DNA of 64,000 nt from Candidatus Poribacteria bacterium (lineage in GTDB: Bacteria > Poribacteria > WGA-4E > WGA-3G): NCBI GenBank assembly GCA_026710795.1, contig JAPOQK010000009.1, positions 1-64,000 of the forward strand. Direction: 5' to 3'. The notes under the pieces are model-generated. The model made no database searches and had not been told where the DNA came from. It saw nothing but the letters and a program-made list of their open reading frames with translations. The translations under genes and the position numbers were made by a program. How positions within the stretch are numbered: position 1 is the first letter of the stretch; every line of letters starts with the position of its first letter. Positions 14,914-23,495 of the stretch are shown here, in pieces.

Positions 14914-17274
14914 ATGGAACATAAAATTCCAAAAGCCTTTTTTGCATATCCATCGAGTCGCGACTCCTTAAATGAGGCAATCCAAAACGCTGTTCCACTA
15001 TTAAATAAAAGTGGATTAGTAAATATTAAAACATGGGAGGAATGTAATCCCAGCGGAAATTTCATTATAAAAAGCATTCGTCAGGCAATTGACGAAGCCG
15101 AACTATTCTTCGCTGATTTGACAGGATTGAATCACAATGTGATGTTTGAACTTGGTTATGCTATAGCTCATAACAAACGGATCTGGTTAATCTTTGATGA
15201 CACATATACAGAAGCAAAAAAATTGTTTAATCAGTTGATGGTTTTAACAACAGTTGGATACACTCGATGCTGTAATTCTGATGATATCGTCAAAAGATTC
15301 CATAAGGAAAAACCCTACGTCGACATAAAAAATACAATTTTTCACAGTCAGATAGAATGTAATTTAGAAGAAAGCAAATCAGCTTATATTTTCCACTTAA
15401 AAAGAGAGCATGAAGACCAAGCAGCAGTCCGCGTATCTAATTTACTTCAAAAAAGATTTACTGATCCAGTTCCTAATGACGATCCTCGTGAATCTACTGG
15501 TCAATCGTTAGAATGGTACGGAAGTAATGTTTTTGACTGTAACGGTGTGATTTGCCACTTCATGAGTTCTAAAAGAGAAGGTGGATACATTCAAACTGCT
15601 CGACAAGCATTGGTCTGTGGGATGGCTTCTGGTTGGGAAAAACCTTTGCTCATGCTCGCTGAAGATGATTTCCTACCACCTATTGATTTTCGTGATGATC
15701 TTAGATCTTATAAAACATCCCTGGAGGCACTAAGGTATTTGGAGGAGTGGCTACCCCCTGTTGAACAGACTATAAAAGTCGCACAGGAAGCAACTGGATT
15801 CCAACATACAGTCAAATTAGCAAGAGACCTTAGGAGTTTACGTTTTGGAGATCATGTCGCCGAATATGAAGAGGAAAAGTTAGTAGAAGAATACTTTATT
15901 CCAACAGCAGCATACTATGACGCTGTAAGAGGAAATCAGACCTTGTTTGTTGGTCGCAAAGGATCTGGAAAAACTGCTAACCTGATAAAATTAAAAGATG
16001 AACTTAGTAGACATCAGCGAAACGTGGTATGCGTCATAAAACCACAACGCTTTCAAATGCTTGGAATAGTTGATCTATTAAAAAAGTATCAGCGTCGAAA
16101 TGTTAAGGCTTATACGATTGAAAGTTTATGGAAATTTCTTCTTTTGACTGAAATTGCCAATACTGTCTATAACAACCTTCCATCTCTACAGAATACAGAA
16201 ATAACAGAACGTTTCTTCAATTTTATTGAGAATAACAGGGATATAATTTGTGAAGATTTCTCCACGAGGCTAGAAATTTGCATCCAAAAGCTTGAGGAAT
16301 CAATAGATACATCTGAGGAAGAGAATTCCTATTCCTCTGTCTCTGAGGCACTACATAGTTCAATTTTGAGGGAATTGCGGATAGAACTAGGGAACTTCTT
16401 ATCAAATGAACGACGGATTGCCATTCTAATTGATAATTTGGACCAGGCGTGGGAACGTCAAAATGATATAGATGCCCTATCTGAAATATTGTGGAATTTA
16501 CTGGAGGTTGCAAAAAAACTTCCTAAAGAAGTACAACAACAAAGCGATAAACAGTATAGACTTGAACTCAGTCTTGCTGTTTTTCTACGGTCCGACATCT
16601 TTTACAGAATCAGACAAGTTGCCGATGAACCTGATAAAATGACTTACTCATTACTAAATTGGGATGACACAGATTTGTTGAGAATAATAGAAGAACGATT
16701 CTATTCCTTGTTTGAGAATGAAGAACCGCATACTCTATGGGAAAGATACTTCTGCACAACCGTTAAGGGAACACCCACCAGAGAATATATAACCGGTACT
16801 ATCTTGAAGAGACCAAGAGATATAATCTATTTTGTAAATGAAGCGGTAAGAAGTGCAATCAATAACAGACATCCAAAAATAGAGGAAGATGATATATTTC
16901 AGGCAGAGAAACTATATTTTACACAGGCTCTTGATAGCATTAAAGTAGAAAACACTTCACCCGACATTAACCTTGAAAACGTTATTTATGAGTTTGCTGG
17001 AATGTCTGATATTTTATATAAGAACCAAGTAGTAGTAGCATTAAAGTCAGCGGGAATTTCAGATGAAAGAACAAACCTTACGATTGACCTACTTCATGAT
17101 TTGACATTTCTTGGAATAGAGATTGGAGAAGATAAGTTTGTTTTTTCCGATGATCCTGAGAGTTCACATAAGAACAAAATAATGGCTAGGAGATTTACAG
17201 AAATAAAAAATCAAGAAAAACGTTTCCAAATACATCCTGCCTTTCGAGCATTTTTAGAAATAAATGAAACCTAA
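14914..17274 (+). CDS. Deoxyribosyltransferase/TIR-like domains fused to a Sll1717-type P-loop ATPase; candidate defence protein
   Basis: The start at 14914 follows AGAAGGGA with a 9-base gap; the frame is open 75 bases further upstream. The 786-residue protein has three parts. Residues 1-145 look like a nucleoside 2-deoxyribosyltransferase/TIR-like fold (AFFAYPSSRD ... FFADLTGLNHNVMFELGYA), with Glu79 in the position of the catalytic glutamate. Residues 150-285 look like a second such fold (SAYIFHLK ... DCNGVICHFMSS). Residues 320-786 are a P-loop ATPase with Walker A at 347-354 (GRKGSGKTA), a Walker B-like IAILIDNLDQ near 510 and a downstream FLRSDIF sensor-like segment, resembling the Sll1717 family. 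I infer an NAD- or nucleotide-cleaving effector gated by an ATPase sensor, as in antiphage TIR/STAND proteins. Activity is not proven by sequence. Confidence 0.72.
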   Translation: MEHKIPKAFFAYPSSRDSLNEAIQNAVPLLNKSGLVNIKTWEECNPSGNFIIKSIRQAIDEAELFFADLTGLNHNVMFELGYAIAHNKRIWLIFDDTYTEAKKLFNQLMVLTTVGYTRCCNSDDIVKRFHKEKPYVDIKNTIFHSQIECNLEESKSAYIFHLKREHEDQAAVRVSNLLQKRFTDPVPNDDPRESTGQSLEWYGSNVFDCNGVICHFMSSKREGGYIQTARQALVCGMASGWEKPLLMLAEDDFLPPIDFRDDLRSYKTSLEALRYLEEWLPPVEQTIKVAQEATGFQHTVKLARDLRSLRFGDHVAEYEEEKLVEEYFIPTAAYYDAVRGNQTLFVGRKGSGKTANLIKLKDELSRHQRNVVCVIKPQRFQMLGIVDLLKKYQRRNVKAYTIESLWKFLLLTEIANTVYNNLPSLQNTEITERFFNFIENNRDIICEDFSTRLEICIQKLEESIDTSEEENSYSSVSEALHSSILRELRIELGNFLSNERRIAILIDNLDQAWERQNDIDALSEILWNLLEVAKKLPKEVQQQSDKQYRLELSLAVFLRSDIFYRIRQVADEPDKMTYSLLNWDDTDLLRIIEERFYSLFENEEPHTLWERYFCTTVKGTPTREYITGTILKRPRDIIYFVNEAVRSAINNRHPKIEEDDIFQAEKLYFTQALDSIKVENTSPDINLENVIYEFAGMSDILYKNQVVVALKSAGISDERTNLTIDLLHDLTFLGIEIGEDKFVFSDDPESSHKNKIMARRFTEIKNQEKRFQIHPAFRAFLEINET

Positions 17275-17482
17275 GACTCGCACCTAAACGTGTACATTTT
17301 ATGTTGTTTTGTAGTCAGAATAAGAAAACTACTTCTCTACCATCCGCTTATTCCTATGTAAATGCATTATTAATCCAATTGTTGAATTTGTTCTCACACA
17401 ATACCTCACAACAACAAAATACTTTACATACTTAATATCATGGTATACAATTCAACAAAAAATAATTGGAGAATTGTGTTCT

Positions 17483-18898
17483 ATGCAGCTATATGAAGCC
17501 GTCAGTCCTTTAGATTTTAGATATTATGGCGGCGATGAAACTTTTATGAAAAGCCTCTTGCCTTATGTTTCGGAGGCAGGATATGTCACCTATCAGGCAA
17601 AGGTGGAGGCAGCGTTGACACGCACACTCGCAAACTACGGAGTCTGTTCTTCAGAAATTGCTGATGAAGTGGAACAGGCAGTAGAACAGGTTACAGCGGA
17701 AGCGGTTTATGAGGAACAGAAACGCATTCGACATAACATCCGTTCTCTTGTCAATGTAATTCGGAGCAAAATTAGTCCGGAAGCACGACCTTATGTGCAT
17801 CTGTTTGCTACCTCTGCTGATATCTTGGATACCGCTACCTCATTGCGATTCAAGGCATTGATTGAAAATGTAATTGTCCCTGATATGATTGCATTGGTGA
17901 AGCAATTAATTGTCTTAGCGCGTGAACATGCAAAAACACCTCAGATTGGTAGGACGCATGGTCAACACGCAGAACCTATAACGTTTGGCTATGCGTTGGC
18001 ACTCTACATCAGTCGACTTGGTTCACGAACTGAGAAGATACACGAGGCAGGTCAAAATCTACGCGGGCAATTTTCTGGTGCGGTGGGTGCGTTTAACGGA
18101 CTGGCACTGATACATGATAATCCCGAACAAATTGAAAGAGATTTTTTGGAATTGCTTGATCTAAAACCGTCTGACACACACACCTCAACGCAGTGTGTGG
18201 AACCTGAATTTATCTCGGACTTAGCGTATCAAGTGACAGCAGCATATACAGTGCTTGCTAACTTTGCAGACGATATGCGTCACCTCTACCGAACTGAAAT
18301 CGCTGAAGTTGGTAGGAAATATAATCCGAAACTGGTTGGGTCATCTACGATGCCTCACAAAGTCAATCCAGAGGCATACGAGAATATCAAAAGTTTGTGG
18401 AAAGCGTTTGTGCCACGCATGCAGACCGTCTTTATGGATAGTATATTGGAACACCAACGCGACCTGACTAATTCTGCTTCCAGTCGATTTTTGACTGAAC
18501 TGATTACAGCATTTGATTATTCAATCTATCGGCTTCGACGTGCTTTGGATGAGATGGATGTCAAAGTGGAAAACATGCAACACAATCTTGATATGAGCGC
18601 AGAGGATACAATTGCTGAACCGATCTATCTGTTGATGGCGTATTACGGGTTTCCAGATGCCTACGACCATACCCGTAAGTTGATTGGACAAGTACATCAG
18701 ACTGGTAAAAGTCTGACAACTCTACTATGGGAGGATGAGACCTTCAAACCGTTCTTAGATAAGTTGACAGAACCGCAACGCGAGGCACTTAGTTCACCAA
18801 CGAATTATATCGGTGCTTCTGTTAGGTTGACACACGCGACATGTGATGAATGGGAAAGCCGGATAGAAAACCTAACAACAAGTTTTGATGCGCCTTGA
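17483..18898 (+). CDS. purB: Adenylosuccinate lyase
   Basis: A 471-residue member of the fumarase/aspartase superfamily that cleaves adenylosuccinate and SAICAR in purine synthesis, in the cytoplasm. The ATG at 17483 is preferred over an upstream in-frame TTG because GGAGAA sits nine bases before it. Conserved regions are GRTHGQHAEPITFGYA (general acid/base His) and the flexible-loop signature GSSTMPHKVNPE near residue 290. Length is usual. It is a single gene, with a dispersed repeat immediately after the stop codon. Confidence 0.93.
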   Translation: MQLYEAVSPLDFRYYGGDETFMKSLLPYVSEAGYVTYQAKVEAALTRTLANYGVCSSEIADEVEQAVEQVTAEAVYEEQKRIRHNIRSLVNVIRSKISPEARPYVHLFATSADILDTATSLRFKALIENVIVPDMIALVKQLIVLAREHAKTPQIGRTHGQHAEPITFGYALALYISRLGSRTEKIHEAGQNLRGQFSGAVGAFNGLALIHDNPEQIERDFLELLDLKPSDTHTSTQCVEPEFISDLAYQVTAAYTVLANFADDMRHLYRTEIAEVGRKYNPKLVGSSTMPHKVNPEAYENIKSLWKAFVPRMQTVFMDSILEHQRDLTNSASSRFLTELITAFDYSIYRLRRALDEMDVKVENMQHNLDMSAEDTIAEPIYLLMAYYGFPDAYDHTRKLIGQVHQTGKSLTTLLWEDETFKPFLDKLTEPQREALSSPTNYIGASVRLTHATCDEWESRIENLTTSFDAP

Positions 18899-18909
18899 TA
18901 ATAGTAAAT

Positions 18910-18988
18910 AACGTGAGTTCCGTATTTGAAGCGTAAACTTTAGTTTGTGTATTATAGGACACAATCTAACAGATTCTGCTACAAAACA
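18910..18988. repeat. Dispersed ~78-bp repeat (copy 2)
   Basis: It aligns end to end with 2777-2858 and starts 12 bases after the purB stop codon. The hairpin arms are CACAATCT and AGATTCTG, so one base pair of the copy-1 stem is lost. Confidence 0.7.
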
Positions 18989-19117
18989 TCTGTAGATTCT
19001 ATAAAATACACCTATGAGTATCAGTTGACTGGACTTATGGAACTGGCGTAAAATAGTAAATATGTAGCGGGTTATCAACGAAGTCGAAAGAACTTGAAAG
19101 TTCTCGTTTGACAGAAC

Positions 19118-20626
19118 ATGTTTGATATTGTCTATTTGGGACGGAGATTTATCCATTTTATCAAACGTTACCCGCGCACTTGGATAACAATTGGGTTCGT
19201 TACAATCTTCTGCATTGGCATCTTGGTTGGTAGAGAAGTACCTTTTGAAAAAATACCAAATTACTTTAAATCCTATACGGATCCTGTAAAGACAGACGAA
19301 ACAAAACAGGTGATGCCAGGTATTGTGCATCGGCAGATATTCGATGATGGTGTCTTGACGAACATCCTATCTATTGCCCCAGATGCAGTTGACATCCGTC
19401 TACTTAGTGCCCTCAATTCTGCAATTGGCACTGAGAATTTACCCTCTATCGCAAAACGACACAAAGCCCCAATTGCCATAAATGGTGGGTTCTATGAAAT
19501 GCAAGGCACTTATCGCGGTGAATCGGTTGGGGCATTGAAAATAGACGGAGAATGGGTCAGTGAACCAGAACAGGGGAGATCGGTTGTCGGGTTCAAAAGT
19601 GTCAACGGCAAAATAGAAACTTATATTGATCGAATAGTGCTGCAACATGATCTCATTTTACCTAATGATACAACATTGAAAATTGATGGTATAAATCGCG
19701 GGCGTATTTGGAACGAACTTGTGATTTACCGTCCGATCTTTCACAGCGTGACGTTGACAATGCACGATGGTGTTGAAGTTGTCATTCGAAACGATAAAGT
19801 GATTGACATCAGGGATGGACACGGAAGCACTCGAATTCCAGTTGATGGGTATATCCTATCTGCTCATGGAAGGAAAAGAGGTATGCTTTTGAAAAATATC
19901 GCTATTGGGGATACAGTCACAATTCGAGAGCAGGTAGTTCCTGAACGTGTCGGAGACAGCAATTTGTGGTCAAGTATCACCCATATTATCGGTGGAGGTC
20001 CGTTGCTGGTGCGAAATGGCATTGCATCTACGACAAAATCTTTTGAGCAGGAGGGATTCAAACCTTCATTTCATAGTTTTTGGCATCCCCGTACTGCAGT
20101 CGGTAAAAAAGAGGATGGTACACTGCTTTTCGTAACGATCACAGGTGCTGATCCTCGAGTTCGTCGTGGTGTCACGCTGCCAAAACTTGCCAAACTGTTC
20201 CAGGAATGGGGAGCAGTAGACGCAGCGAATTTGGATGGAGGTGGCTCATCAATGATGGTGATACGGGATCAGGTTGTAAGTGTTAAGTGGGAACAACGTC
20301 AACGTCCTTCATCTAAAGAGGAATCCAAACCGACTTCACCTGACAAACCATCTGAGAAGAACGCTAAATCTACTACACCTGAGAAGGACAGTAAACCGAC
20401 CGAACCTGATAAGCAACTTAAGAAAGATGAAAAACCCACTGCACCACCTGACAAAGATGAGAAATCCACTGCACCAGATACACAAAAGTCAAAACAAGCA
20501 GCCCCTGAGAAGAAAACGATAACTGCTCGCGGTAACCGTAGAATACGACCTATGCCTCAGTATCAGGGACGTGCTATTTCTGATGCCATACTAATATACC
20601 CTCGCAGTGCAAACATATCCAAATAA
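19118..20626 (+). CDS. Membrane-anchored phosphodiester glycosidase-family (NAGPA/DUF2233) protein with K/P-rich tail
   Basis: A 502-residue protein with one N-terminal membrane anchor (about residues 22-40, WITIGFVTIFCIGILVG). It has a NAGPA-type domain at about 60-395: PIAINGGFYEMQGTYRGESVG early and the hallmark AVDAANLDGGGSSMMV late. The family includes the mammalian uncovering enzyme that removes GlcNAc from phosphodiester-linked mannose, and bacterial members of the cell wall. The C-terminal 100 residues are low complexity, with repeated Lys-Pro-Thr/Ser-x-Pro-Asp-Lys units about 14-15 residues long, probably a wall-spanning or flexible linker. The ribosome binding site is weak. Substrate unknown. 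Confidence 0.83.
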   Translation: MFDIVYLGRRFIHFIKRYPRTWITIGFVTIFCIGILVGREVPFEKIPNYFKSYTDPVKTDETKQVMPGIVHRQIFDDGVLTNILSIAPDAVDIRLLSALNSAIGTENLPSIAKRHKAPIAINGGFYEMQGTYRGESVGALKIDGEWVSEPEQGRSVVGFKSVNGKIETYIDRIVLQHDLILPNDTTLKIDGINRGRIWNELVIYRPIFHSVTLTMHDGVEVVIRNDKVIDIRDGHGSTRIPVDGYILSAHGRKRGMLLKNIAIGDTVTIREQVVPERVGDSNLWSSITHIIGGGPLLVRNGIASTTKSFEQEGFKPSFHSFWHPRTAVGKKEDGTLLFVTITGADPRVRRGVTLPKLAKLFQEWGAVDAANLDGGGSSMMVIRDQVVSVKWEQRQRPSSKEESKPTSPDKPSEKNAKSTTPEKDSKPTEPDKQLKKDEKPTAPPDKDEKSTAPDTQKSKQAAPEKKTITARGNRRIRPMPQYQGRAISDAILIYPRSANISK

Positions 20627-20658
20627 TACGTATGGTTTTTGATATATAAACTTCTTAG

Positions 20659-20698
20659 CCGTCTACATCCCACAAGCTAAAGCATGGGAATTTGACGG
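20659..20698 (-). mobile_element. Orphan IS200/IS605-type end hairpin (PATE-like relic)
   Basis: Read on the minus strand, CCCATGCTTTAGCTTGTGGG is the same hairpin type as the TnpB right end at 488-507 (identical block CCCATGCTTTAGCT), here enclosed by CCGTC and GACGG arms. No transposase frame is adjacent, so this is either a solo end left by a decayed element or a small non-autonomous element. Confidence 0.65.
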
Positions 20699-20751
20699 AT
20701 AGGTGTTAATACGCAAAATATCTGCTAAAGTCTCGATTCAGACAATCTACC

Positions 20752-21522
20752 TCATATATTAGAATGTGACTGGCACCCGTCAACATTGATACATGCCCCA
20801 GTGACAAGGCTTGCACGTTCGGAAGCAAGAAAAACAGCGACATTAGCGATCTCTTCTGGCTTACCGAAACGTCCCAATGGCATCTCACTTTCTACAAATG
20901 CTTTCATCTTTTCTGGATCTGCTTTTATACGACGATCCCAACCGCCACCTGGAAATAGGATAGAACCCGGTGCAATACTATTGACACGTATGTTGTCGGG
21001 GGCAAGTTCCTTCGCCAACGATTTCGTCATACTGATTTCTGCGGCTTTCGCTGCGTTATAGGTGATATGTCCTCCACCTTCTCTACCGTAAATAGATGTA
21101 ATCATAAGGATCGTTCCCTCACCTTGCTTCTGCATTACGGGAATAACATGTCGATTGATACGGGTGGCAGATACGAGATTGAGATCAAGAATTTCGTGCC
21201 ATTCCTCATCGGAAATCTCGTTTAATGGTGTCCACCGACTCCCACCAACATTGTTGACAACAACATCAATTCTGGTGAATCGATCCAAGGTTTCTTCAAT
21301 AAACGCTTCCACTTGATCGTTGTCAGTTACATCGGTTGGTTTTGATACGACCTTTATTCCGTGTGCTGTGAGTTCCTCAGCGGCGGATTGTAAAGTATCT
21401 GGGTCTCTACCACAGATACTGAGTCGTGCACCCTCTTCCGCAAATCCATTTGCTATTGCCCTACCTATACCACGGCTTGCACCTGTCACCACAACAACTT
21501 TGTCTCTTAGTCTTAAATTCAT
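20752..21522 (-). CDS. SDR family oxidoreductase (FabG-like)
   Basis: A 256-residue short-chain dehydrogenase with the NAD(P)-binding TGASRGIGRAIA motif near residue 13, NNVGG near 90 and the Ser/Tyr-Asn/Lys catalytic set (ITSIYGREGGGHITYNAAKAA). The closing SLVTGACINVDG segment is typical. It would oxidise or reduce a hydroxyl/keto group using NAD(P)H; the substrate is not defined, and FabG is only the nearest well-known relative. GGAG lies nine bases before the ATG. It follows the response regulator gene by 45 bp on the same strand. Confidence 0.88.
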   Translation of the reverse strand: MNLRLRDKVVVVTGASRGIGRAIANGFAEEGARLSICGRDPDTLQSAAEELTAHGIKVVSKPTDVTDNDQVEAFIEETLDRFTRIDVVVNNVGGSRWTPLNEISDEEWHEILDLNLVSATRINRHVIPVMQKQGEGTILMITSIYGREGGGHITYNAAKAAEISMTKSLAKELAPDNIRVNSIAPGSILFPGGGWDRRIKADPEKMKAFVESEMPLGRFGKPEEIANVAVFLASERASLVTGACINVDGCQSHSNI

Positions 21523-21567
21523 TCAAGGCTCCATTTCATTCGGAAATATAAATAGTCTACTGTTCTT

Positions 21568-22287
21568 CTACGATTTCTTCTTTTTCTGTTTCTGACTTTT
21601 TACTTCTTTAAGTCGATATCCAACACCGTACACAGTTTCAATATGCTTCCCTAAATCTCCGAGTTTACGTCTGAGACGGCTGACGTGAGTGTCAACAGTC
21701 CTATCTATGCCGTAATACTCTTGTCCCCAGATGACATCCATAAGAATGTCGCGTGAGAATACTCTACCGGGAGAACGTGCGAATAAGGTGATAATCTTGA
21801 ATTCCGTAGCAGTAAGATCAATCTCGCCATCTTCGGTTAACACTTGATGTCGGTCTAAGTCAATTGTCACACCGTGCGTCTGTATCTGATTTTCCTCCTC
21901 AGCCTCACTGCTCGCTTTTAGTCTCCGTAGGACAGCATTGATGCGTAAAACAACCTCGCGCGGACTGAAAGGCTTTGTAATGTAATCGTCAGCCCCTAAT
22001 TCAAGACCTGTGACGCGGTCACTCTCTTCCGTTTTTGCTGTGAGCATAACGATTGGGATGTTTTTTGTGCGGGGGTCGTTTTTTAGGAGTCGACAGACAA
22101 TTAATCCGTCTATTTCAGGAAGCATGAGGTCTAATAAAATCAGATCGGGTGGATTATCTACTGCGCGTTGTAATGCGTCAGCACCATTGCGAACAGCATC
22201 AACTTTAAAGTCTTCCTGTCGCAGGTTATATCTTAGCAACTCTACGATATCACGTTCATCCTCTACAATCAATATTTTGGCTTCCAT
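21568..22287 (-). CDS. OmpR/PhoB-type response regulator, no adjacent kinase
   Basis: A 239-residue DNA-binding regulator. The receiver domain has Glu9/Asp10, the phosphorylation site Asp53 (LILLDLMLPEIDG), Thr83 and Lys105. A winged-helix output domain follows (VFSRDILMDVIWG, VDTHVSRLRRKLG). The closest named style is PhoB/RegX3. The tail is unusually lysine-rich (KSQKQKKKKS). AAGGAG lies six bases before the ATG. No histidine kinase lies nearby, so the partner must be encoded elsewhere. A weak TTACAT-18-TAGAAT promoter-like pair lies upstream. Confidence 0.92.
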   Translation of the reverse strand: MEAKILIVEDERDIVELLRYNLRQEDFKVDAVRNGADALQRAVDNPPDLILLDLMLPEIDGLIVCRLLKNDPRTKNIPIVMLTAKTEESDRVTGLELGADDYITKPFSPREVVLRINAVLRRLKASSEAEEENQIQTHGVTIDLDRHQVLTEDGEIDLTATEFKIITLFARSPGRVFSRDILMDVIWGQEYYGIDRTVDTHVSRLRRKLGDLGKHIETVYGVGYRLKEVKSQKQKKKKS

Positions 22288-22423
22288 CAGGTCTCCTTGC
22301 CGTTAGCATTGAATGTTCAAAATAAGTTTCATAAAGGCACGTAACTTCACACAATTATTCTAACATATTAAAGATTAGAAATGTAATGAAAATAGAACGT
22401 TAAACAATTGTATTGGATTTGCA

Positions 22424-23467
22424 TCACGTTTTTTCCTCAATAACAACCGCTTCAATCGGTTTTAATGTGACGGCTTCCCCTACCTCAAAAATCCTCTGAT
22501 AGTCGGTTTGGACAAAATAATGTTTGCCGTCTACCTTAACACGATATGTAAAATCATGTCCTTTGAATTCACGATCGGTGATATGTGCATACTGTTTGTC
22601 ATCGGAATCAGTTAAATGTTTCTCTATGCTAATATGTTCTGGACGTATTGAGAGGAGTGCTTGTATTGTATCAGGTGCATCCACCGCGAGTATTCCTATT
22701 GGGGTTTGTGCGATTCCGTCTTTGATGTCTGTTTCAATGATGTTTGTTGTTCCGAGAAAACTCGCGACATATACAGTTTTTGGGTGTCGGTATACCTCTT
22801 CTGGTGTGCCAATCTGTTCAATAATTCCGCTATTCATGACTGCCACACGTTCAGCAAAACTCAACGCCTCTTCTTGGTCGTGCGTCACCAAGATTACAGT
22901 GATACCTGCGGATTTTAGCAATTCGCGTATCTCTTCTCTTGTCGTTTGGCGGAGACCGGTATCCAGGCTTGAAAAAGGTTCGTCTAGTAGCAACAGTTTT
23001 GGCTGTTTTGCGAGTGATCGAGCTAATGCGACCCTTTGCTGTTCACCACCAGAGAGGTGATGTGGCATACGTGTATGTAAATGCGCTATGCCAACTCGTT
23101 CAAGAGTGTCCAAAGCTTTTGCGTGTCGTTCTTTTTTTTCCATTTTTCGACTGAGTCCGAATGCTGCATTTTCCAATACATTCTTGTCAGGGAAAAGTGC
23201 GTAATCTTGAAAAACAAACCCGATTCCACGTGATTCTGGTGGCGTATGTATGCCTTTTTCTTCAAGAACACGATCTTGCATTGTAATTGTGCCTGAGTCT
23301 GCTTTTTCGAATCCCGCAATTATGCGTAAAGTAGTCGTTTTGCCACAGCCGCTTGCACCTAATAAGGCGAATATTTCTCCTGGATATACCTCAAAACTAA
23401 CATTGGTTACAATGGGCATTGATGTGAACTGTTTTGTTATGGAGTTGACAGAAAGTAGTGGTACCAT
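22424..23467 (-). CDS. ABC transporter ATP-binding protein (FbpC/PotA-like)
   Basis: A 347-residue importer ATPase with Walker A GASGCGKTT (37-45), the signature LSGGEQQRVALARSL, Walker B LLLLDEPFSSLD, the switch His in VILVTHDQEEA and a C-terminal TOBE-like region (ISIRPEHISIE). The nearest style is the ferric iron/spermidine/sulfate group. It has no permease or binding-protein neighbour, so the cargo is undetermined and it may serve a transporter encoded elsewhere. No clear ribosome binding site precedes the ATG. It lies 28 bp after the membrane protein gene on the same strand. Confidence 0.9.
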   Translation of the reverse strand: MVPLLSVNSITKQFTSMPIVTNVSFEVYPGEIFALLGASGCGKTTTLRIIAGFEKADSGTITMQDRVLEEKGIHTPPESRGIGFVFQDYALFPDKNVLENAAFGLSRKMEKKERHAKALDTLERVGIAHLHTRMPHHLSGGEQQRVALARSLAKQPKLLLLDEPFSSLDTGLRQTTREEIRELLKSAGITVILVTHDQEEALSFAERVAVMNSGIIEQIGTPEEVYRHPKTVYVASFLGTTNIIETDIKDGIAQTPIGILAVDAPDTIQALLSIRPEHISIEKHLTDSDDKQYAHITDREFKGHDFTYRVKVDGKHYFVQTDYQRIFEVGEAVTLKPIEAVVIEEKT

Positions 23468-23495
23468 AATATGACTATTATAACATATTTATGAG

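Noticed and set aside
22524-23060. 178-codon rightward open frame.
   Set aside because: It is the antisense shadow of the ABC ATPase gene and has no family features or ribosome binding site.
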